Assembly (NCBI GenBank): GCA_946480705.1
Contig: CAMLLF010000186.1
Location: 1 to 7,287, forward strand
Length of the DNA: 7,287 nucleotides
Reading direction: 5' to 3'
From: an uncultured Lysobacteraceae bacterium
GTDB taxonomy: Bacteria; Pseudomonadota; Gammaproteobacteria; Xanthomonadales; Rhodanobacteraceae
The first letter of the stretch is position 1, and every line of letters starts with the position of its first letter. Of this stretch, positions 1 to 6,025 are shown one piece after another. The notes beneath the pieces were generated by a model. That model was not told where the DNA came from and searched no databases. It worked only from the letters and a program-made list of their open reading frames with translations. The position numbers and the translations under genes were made by a program.

Positions 1-2
1 CG

Positions 3-671
3 ACCTGGCACAGCTTCAAAGGCGATTCGGTCGCGGCGATCGCGGCCAACCGGCAGGCCGTCACGGCGATCGAAGCGCTCAAGGGCGCGGGCCACGTCGA
101 TGCGATCGGCGCGGCGTTCTCGGAAATGAAATACCTCGTCGACGACGAGTGGCGCACGGCAACCGCGCGTCTCGCGAAAGCCGTGGCGCTCGGCGAGGAA
201 CTGGTTGCGCGCGCGGGCCGTTCGCTCGGTCCCGAGGAACCGTTGACCCTGCAGATCCGGCTCGTACACAACCGGCATCTCGCATTCCACGGCGATCTGC
301 AGCGCGCGCTCGCCGAACACGAACGTCTGCTGCCGGTCGCCGAGCGCGTGCTCGGCCTGCACGATCTCTATGTGCTCAACAGCCGCCGCGTCGCCGGAAT
401 CACGCTTGCGCGTGCGGGCCGCGCCGACGAGGCCGCGACAGCCATGGCCGCCGTCGTCGCGCGCGTCCGGGAGCGCTACAGCGCACGGCACGAGCTGTTT
501 CGCTGGACATTGTTCGACTACGCCGCCTGCCTCGCCGCGGCGGGGCGCAGCGACGAGGCGATCGCCGCATTCACCGAATCGCGCGTCGACATGAAGGAAT
601 TCCGCAAGGAGCCGCTGCTCGCGGCACTGGCCGACGATCCCGCGTTCGCCGACCGCCTGCCGCGCGAATAG
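3..671 (+). CDS. C-terminal part of a TPR-repeat protein (5' end outside the window)
   Basis: The frame is open from base 3, so the gene starts upstream; 222 residues are visible, ending in TAG at 669-671. The visible part is alpha-helical and contains three consecutive units of exactly 42 residues (visible residues 61-102, 103-144, 145-186). Each ends in an A-x-x-G-x-x-x-x-A type helix, for example LARAGRADEA and LAAAGRSDEA. This period and the LGPEEP / LGLHDL loop pattern are those of kinesin-light-chain-type tetratricopeptide repeats, which bind protein partners. In Lysobacterales and myxobacteria such repeats often form the C-terminal half of Ser/Thr protein kinases or winged-helix regulators, but neither domain is visible here, so the class is open. 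The ATG at 126 is internal: the same helical pattern continues before it and no Shine-Dalgarno precedes it. No signal peptide or membrane segment is visible. Confidence 0.8.
   Translation, partial: TWHSFKGDSVAAIAANRQAVTAIEALKGAGHVDAIGAAFSEMKYLVDDEWRTATARLAKAVALGEELVARAGRSLGPEEPLTLQIRLVHNRHLAFHGDLQRALAEHERLLPVAERVLGLHDLYVLNSRRVAGITLARAGRADEAATAMAAVVARVRERYSARHELFRWTLFDYAACLAAAGRSDEAIAAFTESRVDMKEFRKEPLLAALADDPAFADRLPRE
183..560 (+). repeat. Three tandem 42-residue TPR units within the coding sequence
   Basis: Units run 183-308, 309-434 and 435-560 (126 bp each). They are protein-level repeats: the spacing is exact and the helix signature (aromatic/Leu positions, terminal G-x-x-x-x-A) recurs, but the DNA has diverged, so this is old duplication and not a recent tandem array. 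Confidence 0.7.
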
Positions 672-801
672 ACGCTTCGGCGGATGTTTCCGGCGACGGC
701 GTCGCGTGGCGCCGCCGCACACCGGATCGCGTATTCCCGGGAGGACGAGGGGAAGCCGCGCCGGCGATCCCGCCGCGCGCGATGCACGTCCCATGTCCTA
801 C

Positions 802-806
802 AAGGA
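802..806 (+). promoter_or_regulatory. Shine-Dalgarno site that sets the methyltransferase start
   Basis: AAGGA lies 7 nt before the ATG at 814. It favours 814 over the in-frame ATGs at 706 and 793, which have no comparable site. The residues encoded between 706 and 813 are Arg/Gly/Pro-rich and do not look like protein of this family. Confidence 0.7.
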
Positions 807-813
807 AACCACC

Positions 814-1773
814 ATGTCCAGATACCGGAACGCGCTTCCGCAGCGCGGAGGCGATTTATTCCTGACCGACGGCGGCATCGAGACGACGCTGATCTTTCTC
901 GACGGTCTCGAACTGCCGTATTTCGCGGCGTTCACGCTGCTGCGCACGCCGCATGGTGAGGCGGCGCTGCGAAAGTATTTTTCGACGTATGCCGCATTGG
1001 CATCGACGCTCCAAACCGGGCTGATCCTCGAAACCGCGACCTGGCGCGCGAGCGCCGACTGGGGCGACCGGCTCGGCTACGACGCAACTGCGTTGGCCCA
1101 AGCGAATCGCCGCTCGGTGGCCCTGCTCGAGGACATCCGCGCCGAATACGAGACCGGTCGCACGCCCGTCGTCATCAGCGGCTGTATCGGACCGCGCGGC
1201 GACGGCTACGTGCCCGATGCCTCGATGTCGGAGACCGAGGCCGAAACCTATCACCGCCGGCAGATCGACACGTTCGCCGGGACCTCCGCCGATCTCGTCA
1301 CCGCCATCACGATGAACTACTGCGAGGAAGCCGTCGGCATCGCGCGTGCGGCACGCACCGCCGGCCTGCCGGTCGTGATCTCGTTCACCGTCGAGACCGA
1401 CGGCCGGCTGCCGACGGGGCACGCGCTCGCCGACGCGATCGCCCGCGTCGACGACGCGACCGCGGGCTACCCGGCCTACTACATGCTCAACTGCGCGCAT
1501 CCCCGTCATTTCGAGGCAATCGTCGAGCCCGGCGCGTCCTGGGCGAACCGCATCCGCGGACTGCGCGCGAACGCCTCGCGGCGCAGCCACGCGGAACTCA
1601 ACGAGGCGCCGGATCTCGACATCGGCGACCCGGCCGAACTCGGCGCCGACTACGCCGCGCTGCGCCGGCAGCGGCTGCCCGGCCTCAACGTCATGGGCGG
1701 CTGCTGCGGTACAGACCATCGCCATGTCGAACAGATCGCGGCGGCCTGCCTGCCGCTGTTCCGGCACGATTGA
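814..1773 (+). CDS. Homocysteine S-methyltransferase family protein
   Basis: A 319-residue cytosolic enzyme of the zinc-dependent homocysteine S-methyltransferase family (MmuM / betaine-homocysteine methyltransferase fold, a TIM barrel). Family members move a methyl group from S-methylmethionine, SAM or a betaine to homocysteine to make methionine. Visible family marks are the N-terminal DGGIET motif (19-24), CIGPRGDGY (124-132), and the three zinc-ligand cysteines: Cys227 in MLNCAHP and Cys297-Cys298 in GGCCGT. All three are intact, so the enzyme is probably active. Its length of 319 residues is close to that of single-domain members; no cobalamin or folate domain is attached, so it is not a MetH-type enzyme. 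The methyl donor cannot be read from the sequence. The start at 814 is set by an AAGGA site. The gene follows the TPR gene after 142 bp and precedes the MFS transporter by 80 bp in the same direction. Confidence 0.9.
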   Translation: MSRYRNALPQRGGDLFLTDGGIETTLIFLDGLELPYFAAFTLLRTPHGEAALRKYFSTYAALASTLQTGLILETATWRASADWGDRLGYDATALAQANRRSVALLEDIRAEYETGRTPVVISGCIGPRGDGYVPDASMSETEAETYHRRQIDTFAGTSADLVTAITMNYCEEAVGIARAARTAGLPVVISFTVETDGRLPTGHALADAIARVDDATAGYPAYYMLNCAHPRHFEAIVEPGASWANRIRGLRANASRRSHAELNEAPDLDIGDPAELGADYAALRRQRLPGLNVMGGCCGTDHRHVEQIAAACLPLFRHD

Positions 1774-1818
1774 CCGATGCGCGATTTCCCGCGATCCGCG
1801 CCGTTGCGACTGACCGCC

Positions 1819-1840
1819 GCGAGCGCGTCACGGCGCTCGT
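1819..1840 (+). terminator. GC-rich hairpin after the methyltransferase gene, possible terminator or attenuator
   Basis: CGAGCGC (1820-1826) pairs perfectly with GCGCTCG (1833-1839) around a 6-nt loop, and a G-U pair at 1819/1840 could extend it in RNA. It is followed by TGTATGTT, only partly T-rich. It lies 46 bp after the methyltransferase stop and 14 bp before the transporter start, so it could end the upstream transcript or attenuate read-through into the transporter. The lack of a clean T-tract keeps confidence low. Confidence 0.4.
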
Positions 1841-1847
1841 GTATGTT

Positions 1848-1860
1848 CGGACAATGTCCG
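1848..1860. promoter_or_regulatory. 13-bp palindrome across the MFS transporter start codon, possible operator
   Basis: CGGACA-A-TGTCCG is a perfect 6+1+6 inverted repeat whose centre is the A of the proposed ATG (1854). Drug exporters of this family are often repressed by TetR-type proteins that bind short palindromes near the promoter or start. No regulator gene is in the window to support this, so the operator role is inferred from position and symmetry only. Confidence 0.35.
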
Positions 1861-3434
1861 TCTTCGAGCCGAACCGCGTGACTGCTGCTACCGCTGACAA
1901 CAAGGCCGGCCGCCGCGAGTGGATCGGCCTGGCCATCCTCGCACTGCCCTGCCTCGTCTACGCGATGGATCTGACGGTTCTGAACCTCGCGCTGCCGGCC
2001 ATCAGTGCCGAGCTCAATCCCTCGACGAGCGAACTGCTGTGGATCGTCGACGTGTACGGGTTTCTCGTCGCCGGCTGCCTGATCACGATGGGCACGCTCG
2101 GCGACCGCATCGGGCGCCGGCGCCTGCTGCTGGCCGGTGCGGCCGCCTTCGCCATCGCGTCGATCGTCGCGGCGTTCTCCGACAGCGCCGGGATGCTGAT
2201 CGCAATGCGCGCGCTGCTCGGCATCGCCGGCGCGACGCTCGCGCCGTCGACGATGTCCCTGCTGCGCAACATGTTCCATGACGAGCACGAGCGGCAGTTC
2301 GCGATCGGCGTCTGGATCGCGAGTTTCTCGGTCGGCGGCGCGATAGGTCCGCTGGTCGGCGGTTTGCTGCTGCAGTGGTTCTGGTGGGGCGCGGCCTTTC
2401 TCGCGGCGGTTCCCGTGATGGTGCTGCTGCTCGTGCTCGGGCCGCGGCTGCTGCCGGAATACCGCGATCCCGACGCGGGCCGGCTCGATCCGGTCAGCAT
2501 GGTGCAGTCGCTGCTCGCGGTGCTCGCCACCGTCTACGGCCTCAAACACGTCGCCGAATACGGCGTGCAGCCGGTCTCGCTCGCCGCCCTCGCGCTCGGC
2601 GTGCTGCTCGGCGTGCTGTTCCTGCGGCGCCAGCGACAGATCGACTATCCGTTTCTCGATCTCGCGCTGTTCCGCCGGCCCGCATTCAGCGCCTCGATCG
2701 TGGCCTATGCGCTGGCCGGTCTGTCGATGATGGGCGTATACATTTTCATGACGCAGTATCTGCAGCTCGTGCTCGGACTGACGCCGCTGCAGGCCGGACT
2801 CGCGACCCTGCCGTGGTCGGTCAATTTCGTGATCGGGTCGCTGCTCGCGCCGCGCTGGGCGCAGCGTTTCGGCGAGAAGCGCGTGATGGTCGGCGGCCTG
2901 TTGCTCGCCGCGTTCGGCCTGTTCGTCACGGCGGCCGTCGTCGAGCCCTACGGGTTATGGATTCTGATCGCCGGCATGCTCGCGATGAGCCTCGGCATGG
3001 CGCCGGTGTTCACGGTCGGCAACGAACTGATTCTCACGACCGCGCCGCCGGAGCGCGCCGGCGCGGCGGCCGCGCTGTCGGAAACCAGCGCCGAACTCAG
3101 CGGCGCGCTCGGCATCGCGCTGCTCGGCAGCCTCGGCATGGTGCTGTACCGCCTCTGGCTCGCGCCGTTGATTCCGGTGGGCGTCAACGCCGTGGAGGCC
3201 GAACGCGCGCTCGCGACGCTCGGCGGTGCGGTCGCCGTCGCCGCCGGACATCCGGCGAGCGGCTTCGCCCCTGCGGCCGGCGCCGCGTTCACCGATGCGA
3301 TGCGCGCGATTGCGGTAATCGGCGCAATCGCGCTGCTGCTGGCGAGCTGGATGACCGCGCGCATGCTGCGCGACGGCATCGGCGAAGGTCACGCCGCGGG
3401 CGGGTCCGACGCGGACCTGCGCGAGACGTCCTGA
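1854..3434 (+). CDS. MFS drug/H+ antiporter, DHA2 (14-TM) family, SmvA/EmrB-like
   Basis: A 526-residue inner-membrane protein, the usual size for 14-TM DHA2 exporters, which use the proton gradient to expel quaternary ammonium compounds, dyes, methyl viologen and other cations or drugs. Visible family motifs are the TM1 motif D1 (DLTVLNLALPAI, 39-50), the loop 2-3 motif A (GTLGDRIGRRR, 80-90), the motif B arginine (Arg119 in MRALLG), and motif C of antiporters (GGAIGPLVGG, 161-170). Hydrophobic segments continue to about residue 500, ending in a short hydrophilic tail. The general layout recalls SmvA/LfrA more than the EmrB partner of EmrA, and no membrane fusion protein is adjacent. Start: ATG 1854 is preferred because TM1 begins about 20 residues later. 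The frame is open back to a TTG at 1770 overlapping the previous stop, but that extension is Arg-rich and lacks a ribosome site. No clear Shine-Dalgarno precedes 1854 either. The substrate is unknown. Confidence 0.9.
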   Translation: MSVFEPNRVTAATADNKAGRREWIGLAILALPCLVYAMDLTVLNLALPAISAELNPSTSELLWIVDVYGFLVAGCLITMGTLGDRIGRRRLLLAGAAAFAIASIVAAFSDSAGMLIAMRALLGIAGATLAPSTMSLLRNMFHDEHERQFAIGVWIASFSVGGAIGPLVGGLLLQWFWWGAAFLAAVPVMVLLLVLGPRLLPEYRDPDAGRLDPVSMVQSLLAVLATVYGLKHVAEYGVQPVSLAALALGVLLGVLFLRRQRQIDYPFLDLALFRRPAFSASIVAYALAGLSMMGVYIFMTQYLQLVLGLTPLQAGLATLPWSVNFVIGSLLAPRWAQRFGEKRVMVGGLLLAAFGLFVTAAVVEPYGLWILIAGMLAMSLGMAPVFTVGNELILTTAPPERAGAAAALSETSAELSGALGIALLGSLGMVLYRLWLAPLIPVGVNAVEAERALATLGGAVAVAAGHPASGFAPAAGAAFTDAMRAIAVIGAIALLLASWMTARMLRDGIGEGHAAGGSDADLRETS

Positions 3435-3441
3435 CGCGACG

Positions 3442-3463
3442 CCGCGCCGCGTTGCCGGCGCGG
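3442..3463. terminator. Hairpin between converging transporter and sigma genes, possible bidirectional terminator
   Basis: CCGCGCC (3442-3448) pairs with GGCGCGG (3457-3463) around an 8-nt loop, inside the 36-bp gap between two converging stop codons. The position suits a shared terminator. No T-tract follows on either strand, so it may act weakly or not at all. Confidence 0.4.
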
Positions 3464-3470
3464 GGCGCAC

Positions 3471-4025
3471 CTAGGTCGGCGACAGCAGCTCCAGCAGCCA
3501 CGCGCGCGCGCGCAGCCAGTCGCGCTGTATCGTGCGCAGCGGTACGCCGAGCGCTTCGGAGGTTTCCTGCGCGGAATAGCCGCCGAAGTAGCGGCATTCG
3601 AAGACGCGCACGAGGCGCGGGTCGACGTCGGCGAGTCCCTGCAGCGCCTGATCGATGGTCAGCAGTTCGTCGGCCTCGGACTGCAGCGGCAGTTCGACGT
3701 CGTCGATCGTCACGGTTTCGGCGAGCGCGCCGCGCTTGTCGGCGAGCCGGTTGCGCGCATAGCTCACGATGAACTGGCGCATCGCGTGGCTGCAGATCAC
3801 CATCAGATGCGCGCGGTCGTTCGCATCGAGCGAATGCTGCCGCGCAAGCTTGAGATACGTCTCGTGCACGACGCCGGTCGTGTTCAGCGTGAGTCCCGGC
3901 CACTGCCGGACATGCCGGCGCGCGATGCGGCGCAGATCGTCGTAGATCAGCGGAACCAGACCGTCGAGCGCCCCCGGCGTTCCGTTGCGGTAGGCGGCCA
4001 GCAGTTCCTGCAGCTTGTCTTCCAT
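3471..4025 (-). CDS. ECF RNA polymerase sigma factor, Sigma70-ECF type (Ser/Thr-kinase-linked group)
   Basis: A 184-residue alternative sigma factor with the two ECF domains. Region 2 spans about residues 18-98 (LVPLIYDDLRRIARRHVR, then VVHETYLKL and SYARNRLADKRG); region 4 spans about 120-182, with the helix-turn-helix around YSAQETSEALGVPLRTIQRDW (150-170) followed by LRARAWL. It directs RNA polymerase to a regulon not visible here. The protein matches the style of the Sigma70_ECF / ECF43-like group, often paired with Ser/Thr kinases and not with anti-sigma factors. Where most ECF sigmas have the acidic DAED motif of region 2.2, this one has NTTG (48-51). No anti-sigma gene is adjacent: downstream is the convergent transporter, upstream the divergent GH18 gene. 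Start: ATG at 4025; an in-frame GTG at 4049 would add eight residues. Neither has a clear Shine-Dalgarno, and the family usually begins shortly before the LxxxxxG helix, favouring 4025. Confidence 0.9.
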   Translation of the reverse strand: MEDKLQELLAAYRNGTPGALDGLVPLIYDDLRRIARRHVRQWPGLTLNTTGVVHETYLKLARQHSLDANDRAHLMVICSHAMRQFIVSYARNRLADKRGALAETVTIDDVELPLQSEADELLTIDQALQGLADVDPRLVRVFECRYFGGYSAQETSEALGVPLRTIQRDWLRARAWLLELLSPT

Positions 4026-4057
4026 CGTGCGTCGGCCCGGACACGGCACGTCGATCG

Positions 4058-4091
4058 TGCAGGGACGCGCGCCGCGTCGCCGGTCCCTGCA
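4058..4091. repeat. 9-bp perfect inverted repeat upstream of the sigma factor gene
   Basis: TGCAGGGAC (4058-4066) and GTCCCTGCA (4083-4091) are exact reverse complements separated by 16 bp, 33-66 bp before the sigma start codon. It could be a hairpin in the sigma 5' leader or a two-half-site operator. The core TCCCTGC appears a third time at 4121-4127, within the neighbouring inverted repeat. Confidence 0.6.
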
Positions 4092-4102
4092 ACGTCGCGC
4101 CG

Positions 4103-4131
4103 CGCGGCATGGATTCGAAATCCCTGCCGCG
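4103..4131. repeat. 29-bp near-perfect palindrome in the sigma/GH18 divergent region
   Basis: The 13-nt arms 4103-4115 and 4119-4131 are reverse complements with one mismatch (4110/4124) around the centre CGA; the core is GGATT-CGA-AATCC. It is the longest inverted repeat I find in a non-coding part of the window. It lies 78-106 bp upstream of the sigma start and about 185 bp upstream of the GH18 start, so a role in sigma expression is more likely. It may be an operator for a dimeric regulator, a strong leader hairpin, or a terminator without a T-tract. Confidence 0.6.
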
Positions 4132-4304
4132 GAGCGATCGTCGCCGCGCGAATCATGTGGATTCCGGCCGGACCGGTCAACCGCTCTTCACGTGCGCGGG
4201 TTGCCGGTAACGTGACGTGGCGCAAGCGCCGGCATCGGGCGGCGCGGACAATGACAGCATTTCGCGCCGGACGACGTCTGTCGGTCGTACCGTGCCGTGT
4301 CATC

Positions 4305-4310
4305 GGGGGA
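4305..4310 (+). promoter_or_regulatory. Shine-Dalgarno site that sets the GH18 start
   Basis: GGGGGA lies 5 nt before the ATG at 4316. It supports a start directly at the signal peptide; the frame is open upstream, but that stretch is hydrophilic and would bury the signal peptide. Confidence 0.7.
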
Positions 4311-4315
4311 ATTCC

Positions 4316-5443
4316 ATGCTGCGCCTTCTGCTGTGCCTCAGCCTCTTCGCCGCCGCCGCGACCGCGGCCGCCGACGACACCATATTCGCCTCGAGCTTCG
4401 AGAAGCGCTGGGTCGCCGGCTATCACGTCGGCTATCAGCGCGACCTGTATCCGACTGCGGAAATCGACTTCTCCACAATGACCCATGTCGTCGTCGGCCG
4501 CGTGACGCCGAACGCGAACGGCACGGTCAACACGCATTTCGACATCGACAACGTCAACGGCCCGATCTGGGCGCAGCAGGTGTCGGCGGCCGCGCGCGCG
4601 AACGGCGTCAAGCCGATCCTCATGGTCGGCGGCGCCGGCGAATACGCCGGCTGGGTCGGCGCGGCATCGAACGCGAACCGCGCGACCTTCGTGACGAACC
4701 TGCTCGCGGCCATGGACAACCTCGGCTTCGACGGCCTCGACCTCGACTGGGAACCGATCCAGACCAGCGACGAACCGAATTTTCTCGCACTCGCGCAGGC
4801 GCTGCGCACCGCACGGCCGAACCTCGTGCTGACCGTGCCGGTCGGCTGGATCAACGCGAATTTCGCGAGCACGCCGAATCCGTTCTTCCGCGCGATCGCG
4901 CCGCTGTTCGACCAGATCAACGTGATGAGCTACGACATGGCCGGCGACTGGGACGGCTGGCAGAGCTGGCACAGCTCCGCACTCGCCGGCGCGGCCGGCA
5001 ACACGCCGAGTTCGGTCGAGACCAGCGTGGAGTTCTACCTGCGCTCGGGCGTCCGGCGCGCCCGGCTCGGCATCGGCATTCCGTTCTATGGCACCTGCTG
5101 GCGCAACGTCAGCGCACCGCGCCTGTTCGGCGGCACCGTCGTCGCGAGCGACAACGTGCTGAGCTATCGCAACATCGTGCGCGACTACTACAGCGCGCCG
5201 CGCTATTCCTGGGATGCCGCGGCCTCGATGGGCTATCTCGGATCGCCCACGGCGTTCGGGCCGCAGCAGTGCAATTTCCTGTCCTACGATGACGAAACCT
5301 CGATCGCCGCGAAAGGCGCCTACGTGCGCCGCAGCGGTCTCGGCGGAACCATCATCTGGACCATCGGTCAGGGACATATCCCCGAACGTCCTGCCGGCCA
5401 GCGCGATCCGCTGCTGCAGGCGATCAGGAATTCCTTCCTCTGA
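4316..5443 (+). CDS. Secreted glycoside hydrolase family 18 protein (chitinase-like)
   Basis: A 375-residue exported enzyme. Residues 1-19 are a signal peptide (hydrophobic MLRLLLCLSLF, then an Ala-rich cleavage region before Asp20-Asp21). The rest is a single GH18 TIM-barrel domain: a beta-strand with KPILMVGGAGEY (99-110, the SxGG-like motif with Val for Ser), the catalytic signature DGLDLDWE (139-146) with all acidic residues present and Glu146 the expected acid/base, MSYDMAGDWD (204-213), and a late Trp in GTIIWTIGQG (344-353). GH18 enzymes cut beta-1,4 GlcNAc bonds by substrate-assisted catalysis; chitin is the likely substrate, but related glycans are possible. No chitin-binding module or linker is present, and residues Cys261 and Cys319 could form a disulfide. 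Directly after the signal peptide lies DDTIFASSFE, a short motif echoed in the last gene of the window. A small exported protein follows after 14 bp. Confidence 0.92.
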   Translation: MLRLLLCLSLFAAAATAAADDTIFASSFEKRWVAGYHVGYQRDLYPTAEIDFSTMTHVVVGRVTPNANGTVNTHFDIDNVNGPIWAQQVSAAARANGVKPILMVGGAGEYAGWVGAASNANRATFVTNLLAAMDNLGFDGLDLDWEPIQTSDEPNFLALAQALRTARPNLVLTVPVGWINANFASTPNPFFRAIAPLFDQINVMSYDMAGDWDGWQSWHSSALAGAAGNTPSSVETSVEFYLRSGVRRARLGIGIPFYGTCWRNVSAPRLFGGTVVASDNVLSYRNIVRDYYSAPRYSWDAAASMGYLGSPTAFGPQQCNFLSYDDETSIAAKGAYVRRSGLGGTIIWTIGQGHIPERPAGQRDPLLQAIRNSFL

Positions 5444-5457
5444 TCCGAGCCACAGTC

Positions 5458-5994
5458 ATGCTGACCACGCTGGCGTTGCTGTTTGCCCTTCAGTCGCCCG
5501 CCGCGACCGCCGACTGCGCCGCGCTCTACGCGACGCACCTGCGCACCGACCTCGGTCTTCCGCTCGATGCGTTCGACCAGACCGAAGGCCAGGGCTTCCG
5601 CGCGCTCGCCGCCGCCGGCTGTTCGCGCGAAGCCGGCGATCTGATCGAAGCCTGGATCGCGCGGCACCCGCCGGCGCCGTCGCAGGTCCACTGGCACCTC
5701 GCCCAGCAGCGCGCGGAACACGACGATCGTCCCGCCGCAATCGCCGCCGCGCGCCGCTCGCTGAAATCCGGCGAAGCCACCGACGCCGCATTCAAGTGGA
5801 ACGACTACGTACTCGCGACGATCGCATTCCTCGAACGCGACCGCCCTGCGTTCGACCGCCATCGCGCCGTGCTCGCCGCCGCCGGTTCACATGCGGGCAA
5901 CGCGATGAACCTGCGGCTCATCGATGCGCTTGGGCGGCACTTCGATCTGGACTACCGGCAGGCCGTTGCGAAGGGGCTTGCCGAAGCGCGCTAA
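5458..5994 (+). CDS. Exported small helical protein of unknown function
   Basis: A 178-residue protein that I do not recognise. Residues 1-18 form a plausible signal peptide (MLTTLALLFALQSPAATA) with cleavage before Asp19-Cys20. There is no lipobox, so a soluble periplasmic or secreted protein is more likely than a lipoprotein. The mature part has Cys20 and Cys55, possibly a disulfide, and then helices from about 58 to 170 with a TPR-like look (HWHLAQQRAEHDDRPAAIAAARRS... at 78-101 and WNDYVLATIAFLERDRPAF at 114-132), suggesting a protein-binding helical repeat. It starts 14 bp after the GH18 stop in the same direction, so the two are probably co-transcribed and exported together. The Shine-Dalgarno is weak, which fits translational coupling. 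A helper role for the GH18 enzyme is only a guess from position. Confidence 0.82.
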   Translation: MLTTLALLFALQSPAATADCAALYATHLRTDLGLPLDAFDQTEGQGFRALAAAGCSREAGDLIEAWIARHPPAPSQVHWHLAQQRAEHDDRPAAIAAARRSLKSGEATDAAFKWNDYVLATIAFLERDRPAFDRHRAVLAAAGSHAGNAMNLRLIDALGRHFDLDYRQAVAKGLAEAR

Positions 5995-6009
5995 AGAGCA
6001 CTTCGGCAA
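5978..6009. terminator. Inverted repeat between converging genes, possible bidirectional terminator
   Basis: TTGCCGAAG (5978-5986) and CTTCGGCAA (6001-6009) are perfect 9-bp complements around a 14-nt loop that contains the TAA stop of the preceding gene. The minus-strand gene ends 17 bp further at 6026, so the same hairpin could end both transcripts. Neither side has a T-tract, and one arm lies within the coding sequence. Confidence 0.45.
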
Positions 6010-6025
6010 ATGTGTCCGCAGCGAA

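Noticed and set aside
672..813. Possible riboswitch (SAM or SAH type) before the methyltransferase gene
   Set aside because: I see only a 5-bp hairpin (693-705) and no recognisable conserved riboswitch core.
856..1767. A 303-codon minus-strand open frame opposite the methyltransferase gene
   Set aside because: The plus-strand frame carries the full zinc-enzyme motifs; the antisense product has only low-complexity Arg/Gly/Asp sequence.
1770..1853. Upstream TTG start for the transporter, overlapping the previous stop codon
   Set aside because: The added 28 residues are Arg-rich, lack a ribosome site, and the region holds a hairpin more consistent with non-coding sequence.
2375..3772. A 465-codon plus-strand frame overlapping the transporter and sigma genes
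   Set aside because: It is almost wholly Arg/Ala, as expected for a shifted reading of GC-rich codons, and crosses two well-supported genes.
4219..4230. GGCGCAAGCGCC palindrome upstream of GH18
   Set aside because: Very GC-rich and short with a 2-nt centre; such palindromes are frequent by chance at this base composition.
4201..4252. Possible sigma-70 promoter for the GH18 gene (TTGCCG at 4201, GACAAT at 4247)
   Set aside because: The spacing is far from 17 bp and no alternative -35 box fits either hexamer.
3947..5377. A 476-codon open frame on the minus strand opposite the GH18 gene and the start of the sigma gene
   Set aside because: It is antisense to a GH18 gene with intact catalytic motifs, its product is Arg/Ala/Val-rich with no recognisable domain, and long antisense frames are common in GC-rich DNA.
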